Shown in pieces: positions 62,946 to 64,000 of a stretch of 64,000 nt of DNA. The position numbers and the translations under genes are program-made. Under the pieces are notes generated by a model. The model had not been told where the DNA came from. It was given only the letters and a program-made list of their open reading frames with translations, and made no database searches. The stretch is taken from positions 1-64,000 of the forward strand of contig JAADGV010000007.1 of assembly GCA_013152205.1 (NCBI GenBank). The letters are read 5' to 3'. The first letter of the stretch is position 1; every line of letters starts with the position of its first letter. This stretch comes from Planctomycetota bacterium. Its GTDB lineage: Bacteria > Planctomycetota > Planctomycetia > Pirellulales > Lacipirellulaceae.

Positions 62946-63620
62946 ATGGCAACACTAAAACTAAAGCCAAAACCTGAGCAGATAAATCAGCTACTTCACT
63001 GTGCTGAGATATCGCCTGATCATTTAGCCCAATTAGTTAGCCATCTTGACCAACTCTCAGATCCACCTCTTCTAGCCGATGAGTTGCTGAGAGAGTTCCA
63101 GAATTACATTTCTTCTGAAGAGTCTGAGGTGCTGTTAGAGCAAGTCCTCTCTCTAAGCATGCTTGTTCGTCAAAGTGACTCAAAGCCTCTAGAAATAACA
63201 CGGGCGCTTCGCTCTTCGATCGGAGCAGAGGATAGAGCTAAGTGGGATTCAGTTGCCACACACTTCCAAGCACTCCTCGAGTCGACAGCGGTTCGCTTAG
63301 TAACCAAAGCGATGGAGCTAAGTCTTGATTACGCGAACTTGCTGCGCAACGCAAGAATTCTTACAGATCTACGACCGCTGTTTGACGAACTAGGCGATCA
63401 AGTCGTAGGCGGCGTTGTTACGCACACTTTGCGAATTGACTACTACGGCGATGGCGGATCGCACGAATTGAGCTTAGCGATGGATATTAGCGACATTGAG
63501 GGACTTCGTAATCAATGTGAGCGTTCGATCACAAAGGCTCGAACAATCCGCGATCAATTCGTGCAAAACATGAAGAAGCCATGTTTGATCTCAGGAGAAA
63601 CGGAGGGCAAAGGTGAGTAA
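62946..63620 (+). CDS. Unknown protein, possible COMM-like architecture
   Basis: I place the start at ATG 62946, just after the promoter; the longer frame to 62754 would lie upstream of it. The 224 residues are helical up to about residue 140. A beta-rich segment follows with THTLRIDYYGDGGSHELSLA, preceded by the conserved-looking NARILTDLRPLFDELG, and then a charged C-terminal helix (LRNQCERSITKARTIRDQF). The helix-then-strands-then-helix layout reminded me of eukaryotic COMM-domain proteins, but this is only an impression. Codon use is more AT-rich than neighbouring genes. Function unknown. Confidence 0.6.
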   Translation: MATLKLKPKPEQINQLLHCAEISPDHLAQLVSHLDQLSDPPLLADELLREFQNYISSEESEVLLEQVLSLSMLVRQSDSKPLEITRALRSSIGAEDRAKWDSVATHFQALLESTAVRLVTKAMELSLDYANLLRNARILTDLRPLFDELGDQVVGGVVTHTLRIDYYGDGGSHELSLAMDISDIEGLRNQCERSITKARTIRDQFVQNMKKPCLISGETEGKGE

Positions 63621-64000
63621 CCTAACTCTAGATCCAAAGGAAATCATTCGTGAAGCGCGGAAGTTAGAGGAGCAGAAGCGGGAGGAGCAGAGTTTGGGAA
63701 TGCGCAGTCCTAGAGACTGTTATCGGTCCGCCAGTCGCAAGAATCGGCTGCTTCCTGTTTACAGTTGGGAATATTTGGGACGGCATGACGATGAATCTCA
63801 GGGTGAGAGTGAATTCACTTCGACAAGTACTGAGAGGCCCGATGAATTCGATTATAAAAATCTACAAATACAGGACCAAAAGTCCTATAAGCTTAGCGAA
63901 GGAATTTTTGCTGATTATCCACGTCCAGACGTCAACGAATTCTCGAAGTTTCTCAAGTCGATGGATGCAAGAGTAGCATCTCGGGAAATGTGGACACAAG
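63613..64000 (+). CDS. Unknown protein, truncated by window end
   Basis: A GTG at 63613 inside GGTGAGTAA overlaps the upstream stop by 8 bases, suggesting coupled translation. The 129 visible residues begin MSNLTLDPKEIIREARKLEE, are rich in charged residues, and show no hydrophobic segment. A short YSWEYLGRHDD and VNEFSKFLKSMDAR are visible. No family is recognised. It shares the AT-rich composition of its partner. Confidence 0.6.
   Translation, partial: MSNLTLDPKEIIREARKLEEQKREEQSLGMRSPRDCYRSASRKNRLLPVYSWEYLGRHDDESQGESEFTSTSTERPDEFDYKNLQIQDQKSYKLSEGIFADYPRPDVNEFSKFLKSMDARVASREMWTQ

Overview
The window looks like a chromosomal segment of a planctomycete, most likely from the Pirellulales lineage. 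This rests on gene content rather than a database search. It carries a DUF1559-type protein, a DUF116-polyprenyl synthetase fusion beside a squalene-hopene cyclase type gene, a fused SecDF with acidic low-complexity inserts, a TPR protein ending in two RNA polymerase alpha-CTD-like domains, an ATP synthase subunit a with a long extra N-terminus, and many palindromic intergenic repeats.

Layout. Positions 1-8304 are a minus-strand block: tilS, a large AsmA-like envelope protein, a small disordered protein, a DUF374 acyltransferase, xseA, xseB and the 5' part of a farnesyl/geranylgeranyl diphosphate synthase gene cut by the window edge. Positions 8305-9345 hold a perfect palindromic repeat, a promoter and a structured leader in front of rny. 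ymdB, a DUF2752 membrane protein and a lipoprotein follow on the plus strand. Positions 13393-17159 carry a von Willebrand A membrane protein, an alpha/beta hydrolase-fold protein without the usual serine, and a LysM protein. Positions 17394-24310 contain the translocase block tgt-yajC-secDF (minus strand), preceded by the TPR/alpha-CTD gene and a tRNA-Thr(CGT). Positions 24593-32119 are an isoprenoid/envelope-lipid neighbourhood: a glycosyltransferase, a chorismate-lyase-like gene, the DUF116-prenyl synthase, a squalene-hopene cyclase type enzyme and a divergent radical SAM protein.

Positions 32196-46268 form a copper/silver-type metal-handling island. It contains a CopZ-MerT-HMA triple fusion, CusB and CusA with overlapping ends, a CusC-like outer-membrane factor, two cysteine-rich secreted paralogues, small lipoproteins, and several proteins sharing a CC-x-x-C metal-binding module. 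It also holds a methyltransferase and a zinc-ribbon/degenerate-receiver protein. The genes plausibly bind metal in the cytoplasm and periplasm and pump it out through the tripartite efflux system. I see no classical metal-responsive regulator in the window, although one promoter has MerR-type geometry.

Positions 46478-48862 carry larE, a DUF4912 protein and an apparent IS66-type transposase scar. Positions 49406-57945 are a complete F-type ATP synthase operon (two AtpI/AtpZ-like genes, then a, c, b, delta, alpha, gamma, beta, epsilon) with a recognisable promoter. It is followed by a convergent amtB and PII pair on the minus strand, where PII lacks the uridylylation tyrosine. Positions 60587-62146 encode a DUF1559-like secreted protein. 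The last kilobase is a more AT-rich, promoter-led two-gene module of unknown function that runs off the window.

No CRISPR array, rRNA or intact insertion sequence was seen. All function calls come from reading motifs by eye.
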